Of a DNA stretch of 64,000 nucleotides, positions 25,776-34,948 are shown one piece after another (the stretch's first letter is position 1; each line of letters starts with the position of its first letter). Source of the DNA: CAVWNR01 sp963756525 (GTDB lineage: Bacteria > Actinomycetota > Actinomycetes > Mycobacteriales > Jatrophihabitantaceae); the NCBI GenBank assembly GCA_963756525.1, contig CAVWNR010000009.1, forward strand, positions 744,001 to 808,000. The letters run 5' to 3'. Made by a program: the position numbers and the translations under genes. The notes beneath the pieces are model-generated. The model did not search any database, was not told the DNA's origin, and saw nothing but the letters and a program-made list of their open reading frames with translations.

Positions 25776-28109
25776 TCAGTGCGGTCCGTGCGCGGCCGGG
25801 GCGGCCGGCAGCGCCGCGGCCGCCGGTTCGGCGCCGATCTCGACCCGCCGGCGCTTCGACGCGATGACCGCGGCGGCGATGATCGCGAACGCGACGGCCG
25901 CGACGACGGCCCGGATCGGCGCCGACGCGTGGTCGCCGAGGCTGAACCGGACGATGGCCGGCGCCACCAGGACCGAAACCAGGTTCATCACCTTGATCAG
26001 CGGGTTGATCGACGGGCCGGCGGTGTCCTTGAACGGGTCGCCGACCGTGTCGCCGATGACCGTAGCGGCGTGCGCCTCGCTGCCCTTGCCGCCGTGGATG
26101 CCGTCCTCGACCATCTTCTTCGCGTTGTCCCACGCGCCGCCGGAGTTGGCGAGGAACACGGCCATCAGCACGCCCGCGCCGATCGCGCCGGTCAGGTAGC
26201 CGGCCAGCGGGGCGACGCCCAGGGCGAAGCCGACGCAGATCGGCCCGAAGATCGCCAGCAGGCCCGGTGTCGCCAGCTCGCGCAGCGAGTCGCGGGTGCA
26301 GATGTCGACGACCTTGCTGTAGTCCGGCTTCTCGGTGAAGTTCATAATGCCGGGCTTGGTGCGGAACTGCTCCCGGACTTCGAAGACGACTCGACCCGCC
26401 GCGCGGCCGACCGCGCTGATCGCCAACCCGCTGAACAGGAAGACCACCGAGGCGCCGATGATCAACCCGACCAGGTTGTTCGGCTGCGCGAGGTTGAAGC
26501 TGAACGCGAAGTTGCTGGGACTGACCACCGCGCCGGTCTTGGCGATCGCCTGGGCCACCGCGTCGGTGAACGACCCGAACAGCGCCGTGGCGGCGAGCAC
26601 GGCGGTGGCGATCGCGATGCCCTTGGTGATCGCCTTGGTCGTGTTCCCGACGGCGTCGAGGTCGGTGAGGACGCGGGCGCCCTGGTCGTCGATGTCGCCG
26701 CTCATCTCGGCGATGCCCTGCGCGTTGTCGCTGACCGGCCCGAAGGTGTCCATCGAGACGATGACACCGGCTGTCGTGAGCAGCCCGCAGCCGGCCAGGG
26801 CGACCGCGAACAGCGCGACACCGATCGAGCCGCTGCCGAGCAGGAAGGCGCCGAACACCGCCAGCGCGATGAGGATCGCGGTGTAGACGGCCGACTCCAG
26901 GCCGAGCGCGACACCGGCGAGGATCACTGTGGCCGGACCGGTGCGCGAGGTGTCGGCCACGTCACGGACCGGGCGGCGCACCGTGTCGGTGAAGTATCCG
27001 GTGAGTTGCTGGATGAGCACCGCCAGCACGATGCCCAGCAGCACGGCGACGAAGGCGATCACCTTCGGGTTGCCGTTGCCGCCGAAGCCGGGGCCGAAGC
27101 CGGAGAAGCGGCTCGGCAGGTAGCTGAACGCGACGATCGCGACGAGCGCCAGTGAGACCGCGGCGGAGAGGAAGAAGCCCCGGTTGATCGGCACGAGCCC
27201 GTTGCGGTCGGACGTGCGCAGCTTGGTGGTGAGAATCCCCACTACGGAGCTGATCACCCCGATGCCGCCGATGATCAGTGGCAGTACCAGGCCCTTGGCC
27301 CCGAACGCCGACTGGCCGAGGATCAGCGCGGCGACCAGCGTCACCGCGTACGACTCGAACAGATCGGCGGCCATGCCGGCGCAGTCGCCGACGTTGTCGC
27401 CGACGTTGTCGGCGATGGTGGCGGCGTTACGCGGGTCGTCCTCCGGGATGCCCGCCTCGACCTTGCCCACCAGGTCCGCGCCGACGTCAGCAGCCTTGGT
27501 GAAGATGCCGCCGCCGACACGCATGAACATCGCCAGCAGGGCGCCGCCGAAACCGAAGCCCTCCAGCACGGTAGGAGCGTTGTCATTGAAGATCAGCAGC
27601 ACGATCGATGCACCAAGCAGGCCGAGGCCGACGGTCAGCATGCCGCAGATGCCGCCCGTCCGGAACGCGATGTGGAAGCCGCGGGAGCGCCCGCCCGCAC
27701 GGGCCGCCGCCGCGACGCGGACGTTGCCCCGGGTGGCGAGCGTCATCCCGATGTACCCGACCGTCGCCGAGAACGTTGCGCCCACCAGGAAGAACAGTGC
27801 CCGCCCGAGCTGCACGATGAAGCCGCCGTGGTTGACCGGCAGGATCAGCAGCAGGATGAACACGACCACCGAGAAGACGGCCAGGGTGCGAAACTGCCGG
27901 TTCAGGTAGGCGGCCGCACCCTCCTGTACGGCCCGGGCGATGTCGCGCATCCCGGTCGTGCCCTGGTCGAACTTCAGCACTTCCTTGACCAGCGCGTAGG
28001 CGAATGCCAGGGCCGCCATGGCGATCACCGCGATCACCGCGACCAGCCCCTTCTGGCCGCTCGTGATCGACGGTGCGGCGATTATCTGGTGCGCTGTTGC
28101 CAGGCCCAA
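25776..28109 (-). CDS. hppA: Membrane-bound proton-translocating pyrophosphatase
   Basis: 777 residues with about 16 membrane helices. The hydrolytic site motifs are all present: ADVGADLVGKVEAGIPEDDPRNAATIADNVGDNVGDCAGMAADLFESY, and the C-terminal GGAWDNAKKMVEDG...GDTVGDPFKDTAGPSINPLIKV. It couples pyrophosphate hydrolysis to proton export. The residue after the last TM GP(S/A)INPL region and the Ala/Lys K-dependence position were not resolved here. It is encoded alone, downstream of the lower half of the pilus locus. Confidence 0.96.
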   Translation of the reverse strand: MGLATAHQIIAAPSITSGQKGLVAVIAVIAMAALAFAYALVKEVLKFDQGTTGMRDIARAVQEGAAAYLNRQFRTLAVFSVVVFILLLILPVNHGGFIVQLGRALFFLVGATFSATVGYIGMTLATRGNVRVAAAARAGGRSRGFHIAFRTGGICGMLTVGLGLLGASIVLLIFNDNAPTVLEGFGFGGALLAMFMRVGGGIFTKAADVGADLVGKVEAGIPEDDPRNAATIADNVGDNVGDCAGMAADLFESYAVTLVAALILGQSAFGAKGLVLPLIIGGIGVISSVVGILTTKLRTSDRNGLVPINRGFFLSAAVSLALVAIVAFSYLPSRFSGFGPGFGGNGNPKVIAFVAVLLGIVLAVLIQQLTGYFTDTVRRPVRDVADTSRTGPATVILAGVALGLESAVYTAILIALAVFGAFLLGSGSIGVALFAVALAGCGLLTTAGVIVSMDTFGPVSDNAQGIAEMSGDIDDQGARVLTDLDAVGNTTKAITKGIAIATAVLAATALFGSFTDAVAQAIAKTGAVVSPSNFAFSFNLAQPNNLVGLIIGASVVFLFSGLAISAVGRAAGRVVFEVREQFRTKPGIMNFTEKPDYSKVVDICTRDSLRELATPGLLAIFGPICVGFALGVAPLAGYLTGAIGAGVLMAVFLANSGGAWDNAKKMVEDGIHGGKGSEAHAATVIGDTVGDPFKDTAGPSINPLIKVMNLVSVLVAPAIVRFSLGDHASAPIRAVVAAVAFAIIAAAVIASKRRRVEIGAEPAAAALPAAPAAHGPH

Positions 28110-28152
28110 GGCAGACTCCTTCGTCGGCTATACCCAATGTGACTCAGTGGGT

Positions 28153-28677
28153 TCAGGCGCGCCGACACGTCGTGCGACTTGGTACAGCGCGCGATGCCGC
28201 GGAGTGTAGCTGGCCGTCGGCGAAGTGTCCGTGGCCGAGGTCGCACCGGGTGCTTCGCGCCAGCCGGACACGGCCGGTCGGCTCGCGCGGCTGCACTCGC
28301 GGGCTGCCCGGCAGGCGGCCGGCCCGTGCGCTCGCCGCCGCCCGGCCGGCCCCGGCGACCGGCAGCCGAACCGGGACCGAGACCCGCACATCGACGGTTC
28401 CGCTGCGTCCGTCCGGCGCCAGCTCGACGCGGCAACTCAGCAAAGTCGCACCGTTCGCGGCCGCGATCGGTCCGGCCGCGGCGCAAGCGCCGTCGGCGAC
28501 ACCGATCCTGCCGGCCGCGGCGAGCGCGGCCAGGTCGGCCGCCGTCTCGGCCCGATGCCGAGCGAGCACGGCACAGGCACGCAGTGTGACGGCCAGGGCC
28601 ACCGCCACGACGAGGACGGAGCAAGCCAGCACCCAGATCGTCGCCGAACCGCGATCGTCGCCGACCGGTCGCCTCAT
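28153..28677 (-). CDS. TadE-like secreted/pilus protein (helicase/secretion neighbourhood type)
   Basis: 174 residues from ATG 28677. After DDRGSATIWVLA comes one hydrophobic helix (residues 10-35), then CAVLARHRAETAADLAALAAAGRI, the pattern of the small TadE-like proteins that end actinobacterial Flp loci (Rv3654c type). It should sit in the membrane facing outward. The last 50 or so residues are Arg-rich and may be a non-homologous extension. The start overlaps the TadE stop (ATGA). Last gene of the lower pilus half. Confidence 0.82.
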   Translation of the reverse strand: MRRPVGDDRGSATIWVLACSVLVVAVALAVTLRACAVLARHRAETAADLAALAAAGRIGVADGACAAAGPIAAANGATLLSCRVELAPDGRSGTVDVRVSVPVRLPVAGAGRAAASARAGRLPGSPRVQPREPTGRVRLARSTRCDLGHGHFADGQLHSAASRAVPSRTTCRRA

Positions 28678-29045
28678 CACGGTGGCACCCCGCTGGCCAG
28701 GTCCGGTTCGGTCGCCGCCACGGCCGTCTCCCGGACGGTGACCGCGGGCAGCCACCCGGCCAGCGGGTGGATGACGACGGTGACCCGCGCCGTGACGTCG
28801 TCGTCCGACCGGGAGACCGCGACCGACGCACCCGCCGGCCCCACCAGCCGGGTCAGCCGCTGCACCGCGCCCGAGTCGCCGCGGGCGAGCGCCCGCGCCG
28901 CCTCCCGAGCGGCGTCCTGCGCACGCACCCGCTGCCCGGCGACCGACACCGCGACCAGCGCCACCGCCACGACGAGCGCGAGCACTGGCAAGGCGGCGGC
29001 CAGCTCGGCGGTAACCATGCCCCGGTCGTCGCGCAGCCTGCGCAT
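28677..29045 (-). CDS. TadE family pilus assembly protein
   Basis: 122 residues: RDDRGMVTAELAAALPVLALVVAVALVAVSVAGQ is the prepilin-like TadE signature with Gly before the hydrophobic helix and Glu within it. RAQDAAREAARALARGD follows. It is a minor pilin/assembly factor of Flp-type pili. It lies 3 bp after the DUF4244 gene and overlaps the TadE-like gene. Confidence 0.88.
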   Translation of the reverse strand: MRRLRDDRGMVTAELAAALPVLALVVAVALVAVSVAGQRVRAQDAAREAARALARGDSGAVQRLTRLVGPAGASVAVSRSDDDVTARVTVVIHPLAGWLPAVTVRETAVAATEPDLASGVPP

Positions 29046-29048
29046 CCC

Positions 29049-29246
29049 CTAGAGGCTGTGCAGAGCGGACTGGATGATCGAGCTGAGCGCCGACTGCACC
29101 GCGCCGCTGCGCACGACCTTGAACAGCACCGCGGCGAACGCCACCGCCGCGACCGTGCCCACCGCGTACTCGGCTGTTGTCATGCCCCGGTCGATGCCGG
29201 CTCGGATGCGCCGCGCCCGTCGGGTGATTCGTTGGAAGATGTTCAT
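29049..29246 (-). CDS. DUF4244 Flp-type pilin
   Basis: 65 residues from ATG 29246. A basic N-terminus (RRARRIRAG) and DRGMTTAEYAVGTVAAVAFAAVLFKVV form a class III prepilin: cleavage after Gly, Glu at +5 and the hydrophobic assembly helix. This is the main pilin candidate of the locus. In related genomes it directly follows tadC; here tadC is 21 kb away and a 45-bp element shared with the upper half stands 46 bp before its start. Confidence 0.9.
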   Translation of the reverse strand: MNIFQRITRRARRIRAGIDRGMTTAEYAVGTVAAVAFAAVLFKVVRSGAVQSALSSIIQSALHSL

Positions 29247-29291
29247 GTCGACCAGCCAATCGATGCGGCCCGCCGCGCGCAGCCCTCGAAC

Positions 29292-29336
29292 GCAATCTGT
29301 GGACGACACGCCGTCCTGTGGACAACGGACTTGACA
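29292..29336 (-). promoter_or_regulatory. 45-bp element upstream of the lower pilus half (copy A)
   Basis: On the minus strand: TGTCAAGTC, 4 variable bases, GTCCACAG, 9 variable bases, TCGTCCACAGATTGC. The same blocks with the same internal spacing occur at 54168-54212, and in both cases the low edge is exactly 46 bp from the start codon. It contains a perfect TTGTCCACA (29317-29325) and TCGTCCACA (29298-29306), which match DnaA boxes. Confidence 0.75.
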
Positions 29337-29389
29337 GGGCGGTCGGCCAGAGGTCAGCGTGCCGCGCCACAGAGTCAAAACGGGTTTGC

Positions 29390-29413
29390 AGATAGTCTGT
29401 GCGTAGACTATCT
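29390..29413. promoter_or_regulatory. Operator palindrome before the SRPBCC-marR operon
   Basis: AGATAGTCT-6 bp-AGACTATCT, a perfect 9-bp inverted repeat 30 bp before the ATG at 29443. It is the probable binding site of the MarR protein encoded by the second gene. Confidence 0.7.
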
Positions 29414-29442
29414 TTGGACAGATCAAGTCGACGGAGGCCACC

Positions 29443-29730
29443 ATGTGGACCACAGAGCACACCGCAGAGACCGACCTGGCCGCCCGCGACGTCTGGGCCG
29501 CGCTGCGCGACCTGCACACCGGAGCCCGCTACGCCGACGAGACGACCTTCGGCGAGGTGACGCTGACCTTCCGGCACATCCTCGCGCCGACCGTGACCGG
29601 CACGCGGGTCACGCACCAGCTGGTGATCGACGGGCCGGCCGCGGACCAGGTCGGTCCCGAACTGGGCCCGCAGATCAGCGCGGACTTCCCGGCCGCGATG
29701 CAATCGCTGCTGGACGCGGCGCACTCGTGA
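29443..29730 (+). CDS. Short SRPBCC (polyketide cyclase-like) protein
   Basis: 95 residues. The start (EHTAETDLAARDVWAALRDLHTG) and the second half (ADETTFGEVTLTFRHIL, TRVTHQLVIDGPAADQVGPELGPQISADFPAAM) fit SRPBCC proteins, but family members are about 140 residues. The roughly 35-40 residues that normally join these parts are missing without loss of frame, so this looks like an internal in-frame deletion. Its stop overlaps the GTG of the MarR gene (GTGA), so the two are co-translated. Ligand unknown. Confidence 0.8.
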   Translation: MWTTEHTAETDLAARDVWAALRDLHTGARYADETTFGEVTLTFRHILAPTVTGTRVTHQLVIDGPAADQVGPELGPQISADFPAAMQSLLDAAHS

Positions 29731-30161
29731 CCCGCTTCGCCGGTGGCCCCGCGCAGAGCCCCGGCTTCCTGCTGTGGCACCTCACGCTGCGCTGGCAGCG
29801 GGCGATGGCAGCGGCGCTGGCTCCGCTCGCACTGACCCACGTGCAGTTCGTGCTGCTCGCCTGCACGTACTGGCTGGCCGAACACGGCGCGACGCCGAAC
29901 CAGCTCGCCGTCGCGGCGCAGGCGGGCACCGACATCAAGATGACCTCCCAGGTCCTGGGCCGGCTCGAGCAGCGCGGGCTGGTCGAGCGGCGCACCGATG
30001 CCCGGGACACCCGCGCCAAGCTCGTGTCCGTCACGCGGCAAGGCAGAACCCTTGCCCGCAAGGCGATCGCACGCGTCGAGGCCGCCGACGAGGGATTCTT
30101 CGCGCAGTACCCGCGTGCGCTCGTCACCGCGCTACTGCGGGCAGGCGCAGAGAACGCTTAG
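29727..30161 (+). CDS. MarR family transcriptional regulator
   Basis: 144 residues from GTG 29727. Winged helix region: ATPNQLAVAAQAGTDIKMTSQVLGRLEQRGLVERRTDARDTRAKLVSVTRQG. It probably represses its own operon through the palindrome at 29390-29413. Its stop overlaps the end of the convergent flippase-like gene by 4 bp. Confidence 0.88.
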   Translation: MTRFAGGPAQSPGFLLWHLTLRWQRAMAAALAPLALTHVQFVLLACTYWLAEHGATPNQLAVAAQAGTDIKMTSQVLGRLEQRGLVERRTDARDTRAKLVSVTRQGRTLARKAIARVEAADEGFFAQYPRALVTALLRAGAENA

Positions 30162-32545
30162 AGCGCCCCGCGGCGCTGCAGCAGGGTGAACGCCGCCCAG
30201 CCCGCCGGCACCGGCAGCCAGAACGTCGCGACGCGGAACAGCAGCACCGCGCTCACCGCCGAGGCGCCCGGCATCCCGGTGGCGGCCAGCCCGGTGGACA
30301 GCGCCGCCTCGACCGCGCCGAGGCCGCCTGGAGTCGGCGAGACCGAGCCGATCGCGCCACCCACGAGGTAGACCAGGGCCACCGCGCCGACCGAGGTCGA
30401 TCCGCCGAACGCGTAGACAGCCGTCCAGAGCGCGCCGACGTAGGCCGCATTGAGAAGCAGCGTCCCGCCGAGCGACTGGGCCAGCTTGATCGGCTGGGTG
30501 GCCATGTCGAGCAGGCGGGGCCACGCCTCCCGCACCGTCGGCATGATCCGGGCCAAGAGCCACCGACGGCCGGCCGGTACCGCGAACACGACGAGCGCGG
30601 CGGCGACCAAGCCGCCCAGCGCGATGAACGCCCATCCCGGGATCGGCAGCCGGTGGTTCGCCGAACTGCCGGTCGCGGCCGCGACGATCACCAGCAGCAG
30701 CACGTGCGACGCCGCATTGATCACCTGGTTGACCGCCACGCTGGTCGCGGCGGCCGTCGCCGGCAGGCCAGCCTTCTGCAGGTAGCGGACATTCGTCGCC
30801 GCGCCGCCGACCGCCGGGGGTGTGACGAACCCCGCGAACGACGCGGCGAGCTGGGCGAGCAGCGTGTACATGAAGTTCAGCCGCTCGCGCACCAGACCGG
30901 TGAGGGTGAGCGCCGCCGCCAGGTACGTCAGCGCCGAGCCTGCCAGCACCAGCGGCACCCAGCTCCACTTGACCTCTCTGAACACGGTCGCGAAGTTCAC
31001 CGAGCCGAGCTGCCCGATGAGGAGATAGCCCGCGATGATCATCGCGACGAGCATGAGCATGGTGCGCGGCCGGACCCGCTCCAGATGCGGGGGCTGCGGC
31101 ACGGGCTGGTCCAGCCGCTGCTGGATCTCGTTCCACAGCGTGCTCATCAGCGACTTCTCACGACGCAGCGCGAGCCTGGTCTCACGGCTGAGCGCGACCG
31201 GTTGCAGTACCGGCCGGATCGCCGCCAGGCCGTCGTCGCCGATCGCTTCCCGCGCGACCCGTACCGCCTCGACGGCCCCGACCAGCAGCGCGCTCGTGAC
31301 GAGCAGGTCGGCGCGGTCGAGATTGATGCGCAGGTTGCTGGCGAACGCGGTCCCGTCGACCGGGCTGGTGAGCGCGAGCGTGCCGTCGGGCGCGACCAGG
31401 ATCGCGTCCGGGGTGAGACCGCGGTGGGTGACCCGACGCTCGTGCAGGCAGGCGATCTGGCGCCACAGTCGCAGCAGCGCCTGCTCACTGGGCGGCTGCG
31501 GCAGGTCCGCGGCCGCGGTGGCGGTGCCCGCCTCGAATGCCAGCACGATCGTGTCCGGGCCGCACGGGACGCCCTCCAGGATGCGCGGCACCGGCACGCC
31601 CGCCTGCTCCGCGGAGACCGACAGCAGCGCCCGCCGCTCGGCCGCCCGCTCGAGTGAGACGTCCGGCGCGCGCGCCACCTCGGACTGCACCCGCACCATC
31701 CGGTAGAGCCGGTAGAGCGCACCCGATGTGATCATGGCCCGGTCGAGGACGGTGACCTGCAGCCGCGTCCCCGAACAAGTGATCGCTTCGTAGCTGCGCT
31801 GGCGGTCGCGCGTGTTCTCGGTGCGGACCAGGCTCGCAAGCGGCTGGCCGCGCTCGGCGAGGGCCGCCGCGATCGCCTCCCCGGACGGCCGGTCGTTCAC
31901 CGTGCCGAGCACGTAACGCGCCGCTACGCCGACGAACGCGCCCAGGAAGTAGCTGACGGCCAGGGCCAGCACCGTTGCCTGCACGCCCGCCAGCGCCGCG
32001 ACCAGGTAGACCACGACCGCCGCGGCGTAGAGCGGCCGCCACGGCCGGCGGCGGGTGATCCCGCCCAGCACGGCGAATCCGACGACCGCGGCGAGATACC
32101 CGTCCAGCACGGTGACGACCGCGCCGGACTGCCCGGTGATCACCAGCGAGTGGTAGAGCACGCTGTGCGGCGCCGCCGAGATGGCCGCACCGACGGCCGC
32201 GCTGACGACGAGCGAGACGATGCCGGCCCCGACCGCCTCGACCAGGCGGCGCGGCTGGCGGCGTACCAGCAGGTCGACGACATACGCCAAGGGCAGCGCA
32301 AGCAGCCCCAGGCTCGCCACGAAGCTCAGCAGGTGGGTGATGGTGCGCGGCAGGTGGTGCACCAGACGGGCGAGATCTTCGTTGGCACCTTGGGTGGTGT
32401 CCTGCGCGCCGAGCCCGAGCAGGACAAGCAGGGCCAGCACGACGCCGAGGACGATGAGGACACCGAGGTCCGCTGGCCGGCGCAGGCGGGCCGGCTCGTG
32501 GTCGACGACCACGACGGGCGCGACCTCGTGGTCCAGCGCGGACAC
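30158..32545 (-). CDS. Flippase-like (LPG synthase TM domain) protein with central pseudokinase domain
   Basis: About 795 residues from GTG 32545. Three parts: an N-terminal membrane region of about six helices, a central soluble kinase-like domain, and a C-terminal region of about eight helices ending SVSPTPGGLGAVEAALSTGLAATG, the signature of the LPG_synthase_TM (YbhN/UPF0104) family related to the MprF flippase half. The kinase-like part has THRGLTPDAILV where HRD is expected and SPVDG where DFG is expected, so the catalytic Asp is missing. Its substrate may be a lipid. It lies 7 kb from an MprF-like synthase, so a joint role is possible. Confidence 0.82.
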   Translation of the reverse strand: MSALDHEVAPVVVVDHEPARLRRPADLGVLIVLGVVLALLVLLGLGAQDTTQGANEDLARLVHHLPRTITHLLSFVASLGLLALPLAYVVDLLVRRQPRRLVEAVGAGIVSLVVSAAVGAAISAAPHSVLYHSLVITGQSGAVVTVLDGYLAAVVGFAVLGGITRRRPWRPLYAAAVVVYLVAALAGVQATVLALAVSYFLGAFVGVAARYVLGTVNDRPSGEAIAAALAERGQPLASLVRTENTRDRQRSYEAITCSGTRLQVTVLDRAMITSGALYRLYRMVRVQSEVARAPDVSLERAAERRALLSVSAEQAGVPVPRILEGVPCGPDTIVLAFEAGTATAAADLPQPPSEQALLRLWRQIACLHERRVTHRGLTPDAILVAPDGTLALTSPVDGTAFASNLRINLDRADLLVTSALLVGAVEAVRVAREAIGDDGLAAIRPVLQPVALSRETRLALRREKSLMSTLWNEIQQRLDQPVPQPPHLERVRPRTMLMLVAMIIAGYLLIGQLGSVNFATVFREVKWSWVPLVLAGSALTYLAAALTLTGLVRERLNFMYTLLAQLAASFAGFVTPPAVGGAATNVRYLQKAGLPATAAATSVAVNQVINAASHVLLLVIVAAATGSSANHRLPIPGWAFIALGGLVAAALVVFAVPAGRRWLLARIMPTVREAWPRLLDMATQPIKLAQSLGGTLLLNAAYVGALWTAVYAFGGSTSVGAVALVYLVGGAIGSVSPTPGGLGAVEAALSTGLAATGMPGASAVSAVLLFRVATFWLPVPAGWAAFTLLQRRGAL

Positions 32546-32601
32546 AGCTTCGATGATCCCATGCGGCCCGGCGCGCCGGACCGGCTTGCAGAACGGGGCC
32601 G

Positions 32602-33192
32602 TCAGGCCGAGCGCCAGGACGGGTCGCGTCCGGTGCGGCCCAGCAGCTGATGCAGCCGCGGGGCGTCCGCCGGGATCTCGACGACCGGGCCGAACAGGCC
32701 GGGCGTGCCCCCGGGCTTGCCGTCGGTGGCGCGGCATACCCATTCCAGGCAGCCGTCGACCGACGCGGCGTCGACGTCGAACGGCAGGCCGGCGCCACGG
32801 GCGACGTCCCAGCCGTGCACGACCAACTCGTTGAGCGCGACCCGGGCGCAGACCTCACCGGGCAGGTCGACCCCGCCGGCACGCGTCATCCCCTGCCACG
32901 CAGCCGGATCCTGCCAGGCGTCGGCAAGAGTGGCGAGCCGGGCCGGGATGCGCTCGCGCCATCCGTCGGCGAGGCGGGTGGCGTCGGCCACCGGCGCTTG
33001 CGACGTCGCCGGACCGGTGTCCTTGCCGGCGGCGTGGGTGAAGGCCAAGGTGAGCCCGTCGATGTGGTCGAGCAGCCCGGCCAGGCTGGTGCCAGCGCAG
33101 GGGGTCGGCGCGGCGAGCTGCTCGTCGGTGACCGAGGAGACGACCTTGGCCATCGCGCGGGCGGCCGGTCCGAGGTCGTACTGCACACTCAT
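32602..33192 (-). CDS. DinB-fold TIGR03086-type protein (mycothiol-dependent isomerase-like) 1
   Basis: 196 residues of the TIGR03086/MDMPI family: PTPCAGTSLAGLLDHIDG with the first metal His, a helical middle and NELVVHGWDVARGAGL with the second conserved His. Relatives use mycothiol as thiol cofactor. It is the last gene of the sigma-factor operon, overlapping the second DinB protein by 4 bp. The substrate is unknown. Confidence 0.85.
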   Translation of the reverse strand: MSVQYDLGPAARAMAKVVSSVTDEQLAAPTPCAGTSLAGLLDHIDGLTLAFTHAAGKDTGPATSQAPVADATRLADGWRERIPARLATLADAWQDPAAWQGMTRAGGVDLPGEVCARVALNELVVHGWDVARGAGLPFDVDAASVDGCLEWVCRATDGKPGGTPGLFGPVVEIPADAPRLHQLLGRTGRDPSWRSA

Positions 33193-33815
33193 GTGCTCCT
33201 CCAGGACAGCCGGCTCGGCGTCGGAGCTCGGCGGCCGAGTTCGGCGAGCAGCCGCTGAGAGTGCCCGGCCGACGAGGGGACGGCAACCGGATCGGCGAAC
33301 CGGGCCGGCCGATCGCTCGGACTCACGACGAGCGCAATCACGTCGAGCAGCTCGGCGGCGAGCTCAGCCGGCAGCGGATGGCGCAGCCCGCACGCCTGCG
33401 CGACGTCCCACCCGTGCACGGTGATCTCGACCGCGCCGGCTGCCGCCAGCAACCCGGCAGGCATCGCCCGATCGGCCACCCGCACACGGGCGTCGGATCG
33501 AGCCCGGTGCATCCAGGCGCCGAGCAGCGAGCAGGCCTGCTCGCGGATCGTGTCCACGATGCCGGTACCGGGCACCGCCGCGGCCGGCCGAAGCGCGACG
33601 GAGTCGAGATCGGCCGCCTCGCGCAGCGCAGCTAGGGAATCGCTCATATGCGCGAGCAGCGCGCGCAAATCCCAGTCGCGACAGGGCGTTGGATTGCTGA
33701 GCAGCTCCGGCCGGACGGCCTGCAGGCTGGCGCGCGCATAGCCGATCGAGCGTTCGAGCAACGCCAGCGCTGCCGGCAGCCCCACCGGCGCACGGGCGCC
33801 CTGGGCGAGCGTCAA
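33189..33815 (-). CDS. DinB-fold TIGR03086-type protein 2
   Basis: 208 residues, a paralogue of the neighbouring gene: NPTPCRDWDLRALLAHMSDSL (metal His) and VEITVHGWDVAQACGLRHPLP (second His). It is coupled by ATGA overlaps to both the sigma factor gene before it and the DinB gene after it. A sigma factor followed by such mycothiol-type proteins suggests a thiol or toxic-electrophile response, which is inference. Confidence 0.85.
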   Translation of the reverse strand: MTLAQGARAPVGLPAALALLERSIGYARASLQAVRPELLSNPTPCRDWDLRALLAHMSDSLAALREAADLDSVALRPAAAVPGTGIVDTIREQACSLLGAWMHRARSDARVRVADRAMPAGLLAAAGAVEITVHGWDVAQACGLRHPLPAELAAELLDVIALVVSPSDRPARFADPVAVPSSAGHSQRLLAELGRRAPTPSRLSWRST

Positions 33816-34816
33816 CGCACGCCGTCCGGCGGGGCGCCGTCGAGCCGCTCGGGCAGCCCGAACGCCGGGAACAGGTCGGGGTCGAAGAACGCGACGACAT
33901 GGCTGACCCGATCGCCCTCAAACGCCAGGACCTGCAGGTGGAACGGGGCGAATGTGCCGTCGTCGCCGCGCATGTACAGCCCGAACGCCGGCTGGCCGTT
34001 GGCCCGCGTCGCCAGCATGGGCATGTCGTGGACGCCGCCAGGGCACTGCGTGGCGATGAGCTTGCCGATCGTCTCGGGGCCCTGGTACCAGCCGGTGAAC
34101 GGCGGCATCTCCCAGACCGCGTCCTTCGTGAACAGCTCGACGATGGTGTCGACGTCCTTCTCCCAGAATGCGCTGACGTACCGATCGAGCAGTGCGCGCA
34201 GCTCCGGGTCGCTCGGCTCGGTGACATCCTCCTCGCGAAGCTCGGCCTGCTCGAGCTGGGTACGCGCCCGCTGCAGCAGGCTGTTCACCGCGACCGTCGA
34301 GATCTGCAGCGCCTCGGCGACCTCCGCGGCCCGCCACTTGAGGACGTCGCGAAGTACGAGCACGGCCCGCTGGCGCGGCGGCAGGTGCTGCAGCGCCGCG
34401 ATGAAGGCCAGCCGGATGCTCTCCCGGGTCACCGTGACCGCGGCCGGGTCGGCGTCGGCGCCGGCGACGAGGGCATCGGGCACCGGCTCGAGCCACGGCA
34501 CCTCGGTCTGCTCGACCAGCGGCGCGCCGGACTCGCTGCTCGGCGCGCCGAGGCCGGTGGGCAGCGGGCGCTTGGCCCGCCCGTCCAACGCGGTCAGGCA
34601 GACGTTGGTGGCGATGCGGTACAGCCAGGTGCGCAACGAGGACCGGTTCTCGAAGCTGTGGTACGCCCGCCACGCGCGCAGGTAGGTCTCCTGGACGAGG
34701 TCCTCGGCGTCGTGGACCGAGCCGAGCATGCGGTAGCAGTGGGCGAGCAACTCACGGCGGTAGGGGTCGGCCAGGCGGGCGAATTCTGCCTCGACCGCGG
34801 TGTCGGTCATCGTCAC
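33812..34816 (-). CDS. sigG: ECF sigma factor with C-terminal SnoaL-like domain (SigG type)
   Basis: 334 residues. Region 2 (LLAHCYRMLGSVHDAEDLVQETYLRAWRAYHSF) and region 4 (LPPRQRAVLVLRDVLKWRAAEVAEALQISTVAVNSLLQRARTQL) are intact. Residues 205-330 are a SnoaL/NTF2-like domain (LLDRYVSAFWEKDVDTIVELFTKDAVWEMPP). This layout matches M. tuberculosis SigG and relatives, which lack a dedicated anti-sigma gene and are controlled through the extra domain. It heads an operon with two DinB proteins and is divergent from a VOC gene. Confidence 0.88.
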   Translation of the reverse strand: MTMTDTAVEAEFARLADPYRRELLAHCYRMLGSVHDAEDLVQETYLRAWRAYHSFENRSSLRTWLYRIATNVCLTALDGRAKRPLPTGLGAPSSESGAPLVEQTEVPWLEPVPDALVAGADADPAAVTVTRESIRLAFIAALQHLPPRQRAVLVLRDVLKWRAAEVAEALQISTVAVNSLLQRARTQLEQAELREEDVTEPSDPELRALLDRYVSAFWEKDVDTIVELFTKDAVWEMPPFTGWYQGPETIGKLIATQCPGGVHDMPMLATRANGQPAFGLYMRGDDGTFAPFHLQVLAFEGDRVSHVVAFFDPDLFPAFGLPERLDGAPPDGVR

Positions 34817-34948
34817 GGTGCTCCTCCTTCGTCGACCTCACCGTACGTGCAGACACCGGCAGCGCGGCCAACTCATCGGTGCCGGGCCGACGAGTTTCCG
34901 GCCGCACCCGAGTCGGAATCGGTGACACTGCCCGGAAGGAGCCCACCG

